Positions 5,636 through 5,894 of a stretch of DNA of 5,894 nt are shown in pieces (within the stretch, counting starts at the first letter, position 1; each line of letters begins with the position of its first letter). Origin of the DNA: Prevotellaceae bacterium (GTDB taxonomy: Bacteria > Bacteroidota > Bacteroidia > Bacteroidales > UBA932). The stretch is taken from NCBI GenBank assembly GCA_031273485.1, contig JAISRS010000315.1, forward strand, positions 1 through 5,894. Reading direction: 5' to 3'. Position numbers and translations under genes: made by a program. Below the pieces are notes generated by a model, which worked only from the letters and a program-made list of their open reading frames with translations, searched no databases and was not told the origin of the DNA.

Positions 5636-5639
5636 CAGC
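5611..5639 (-). terminator. Hairpin between the GH97 gene and the ATPase cassette, possible terminator
   Basis: GCTGTTACCTT (5611-5621) and AAGGTAACAGC (5629-5639) are perfect 11-base inverted repeats around a 7-base loop, starting 28 bases after the stop codon of the GH97 gene on the minus strand. This position suits transcription termination of the upstream gene, but the bases after the stem on the minus strand (TGTTTACAAAT) are only weakly T-rich. The hairpin shares its arm with the TTACCTT words, so it may be an operator instead. Nested palindromes AACAGCTGTT (5607-5616) and AACAGCCTGTT (5634-5644) offer alternative folds. Confidence 0.45.
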
Positions 5640-5666
5640 CTGTTAAATTCTGCTTTCCGTCTTCCG

Positions 5667-5894
5667 TCACAGTTCCGACAGCGTTGCAGCCCAGCCGCCG
5701 TTGCGTACCATGGTGACATGCACTGTGTCGCCGTGTTTGACTTCCTGGGTGCGAATATCGTAATCCATTGCCTGGACGCCTGCATTCAGACCGTCTTCAA
5801 AGGAGGTCAGGCGGAAGGTTTTGCCTTGAGGCAGGAAATCGAGGCGGATGTCGAACTCGCGCGACTGTTCGGCGTTGTTGGTGATGCCGCCGAT
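5667..5894 (-). CDS. Partial CDS: C-terminus of a glycoside hydrolase family 97-like enzyme
   Basis: The last 75 codons of a gene enter from the window edge and end at TGA (5669-5667). The peptide begins IGGITNNAEQSREFDIRLDF, continues LPQGKTFRLTSFEDGLNAG, and ends with MDYDIRTQEVKHGDTVHVTM and RNGGWAATLSEL. This fits the C-terminal beta-sandwich of GH97 (SusB-type) enzymes as I recall it: a GxITdE... strand, a DFLP-GK-Y/F-A turn, an Asn-Ala-Asp element, a Y-I-xx-xxV-xxxDT strand and a final GGG(F/W)A-L. GH97 enzymes are retaining or inverting alpha-glucosidases and alpha-galactosidases, usually periplasmic or outer-membrane in Bacteroidota. The catalytic barrel lies outside the window, so neither substrate nor mechanism can be told. 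G+C is 57% (131 of 228), far above the next gene. Other beta-sandwich tails are possible. Confidence 0.7.
   Translation of the reverse strand: MGGITNNAEQSREFDIRLDFLPQGKTFRLTSFEDGLNAGVQAMDYDIRTQEVKHGDTVHVTMVRNGGWAATLSEL

Overview
The window looks like a piece of a Bacteroidota chromosome, most likely Bacteroidales and probably from an uncultured or environmental lineage. The evidence is an aminotransferase that closely follows the Bacteroides-type IlvE as I recall it, a TTTG / TAnnTTTG promoter upstream of it, a glycoside hydrolase family 97 tail, a lipoprotein signal with a loose lipobox, a lack of clear Shine-Dalgarno sites, and large intergenic blocks of short repeats. Every gene I can support lies on the minus strand, so the biological reading order runs from high to low coordinates.

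Reading in that order: (1) 5894-5667 is the C-terminus of a GH97-like alpha-glucosidase/galactosidase, cut by the window edge and GC-rich (131 of 228 bases are G or C). (2) 5666-5582 is a short spacer holding an 11-bp hairpin and repeated TTACCTTAT words. (3) 5581-2574 is an AT-rich two-gene cassette. The first gene is a 706-residue fusion of a ParB/Srx-like domain, a helix-turn-helix and an AAA15/OLD/ABC-type ATPase. It overlaps by four bases (ATGA) a 296-residue TOPRIM-domain protein. (4) 2573-2309 is a repeat block: two REPIN-like inverted doublets, the first enclosing four 9-bp tandem repeats. (5) 2308-2279 is a good Bacteroidetes promoter driving ilvE (2175-1159) and yggS (1144-446), a branched-chain aminotransferase followed by the pyridoxal-phosphate homeostasis protein. 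(6) 450-121 holds 7-bp tandem repeats, a hairpin terminator and a decayed array of ACGAATTACACGAATT-type repeats. (7) 87-1 is the start of a lipoprotein gene leaving the window.

The most interesting item is the ParB-ATPase plus TOPRIM pair. An OLD/AAA15 ATPase partnered with a TOPRIM nuclease is the core of known anti-phage or DNA-conflict systems (OLD, Gabija, PARIS). Here the two activities are on separate, translationally coupled proteins, and the ATPase carries an extra N-terminal ParB-like/HTH module that I do not associate with any of those named systems. Base composition differs sharply from the neighbouring GH97 and ilvE genes, and repeats or hairpins lie on both sides, which fits a transferred defence-like cassette. 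No function has been shown from sequence alone. The ilvE-yggS pair is a second, quieter point: a PLP enzyme of Ile/Val/Leu metabolism is co-transcribed with the protein that in other bacteria influences PLP balance and Ile/Val metabolism.
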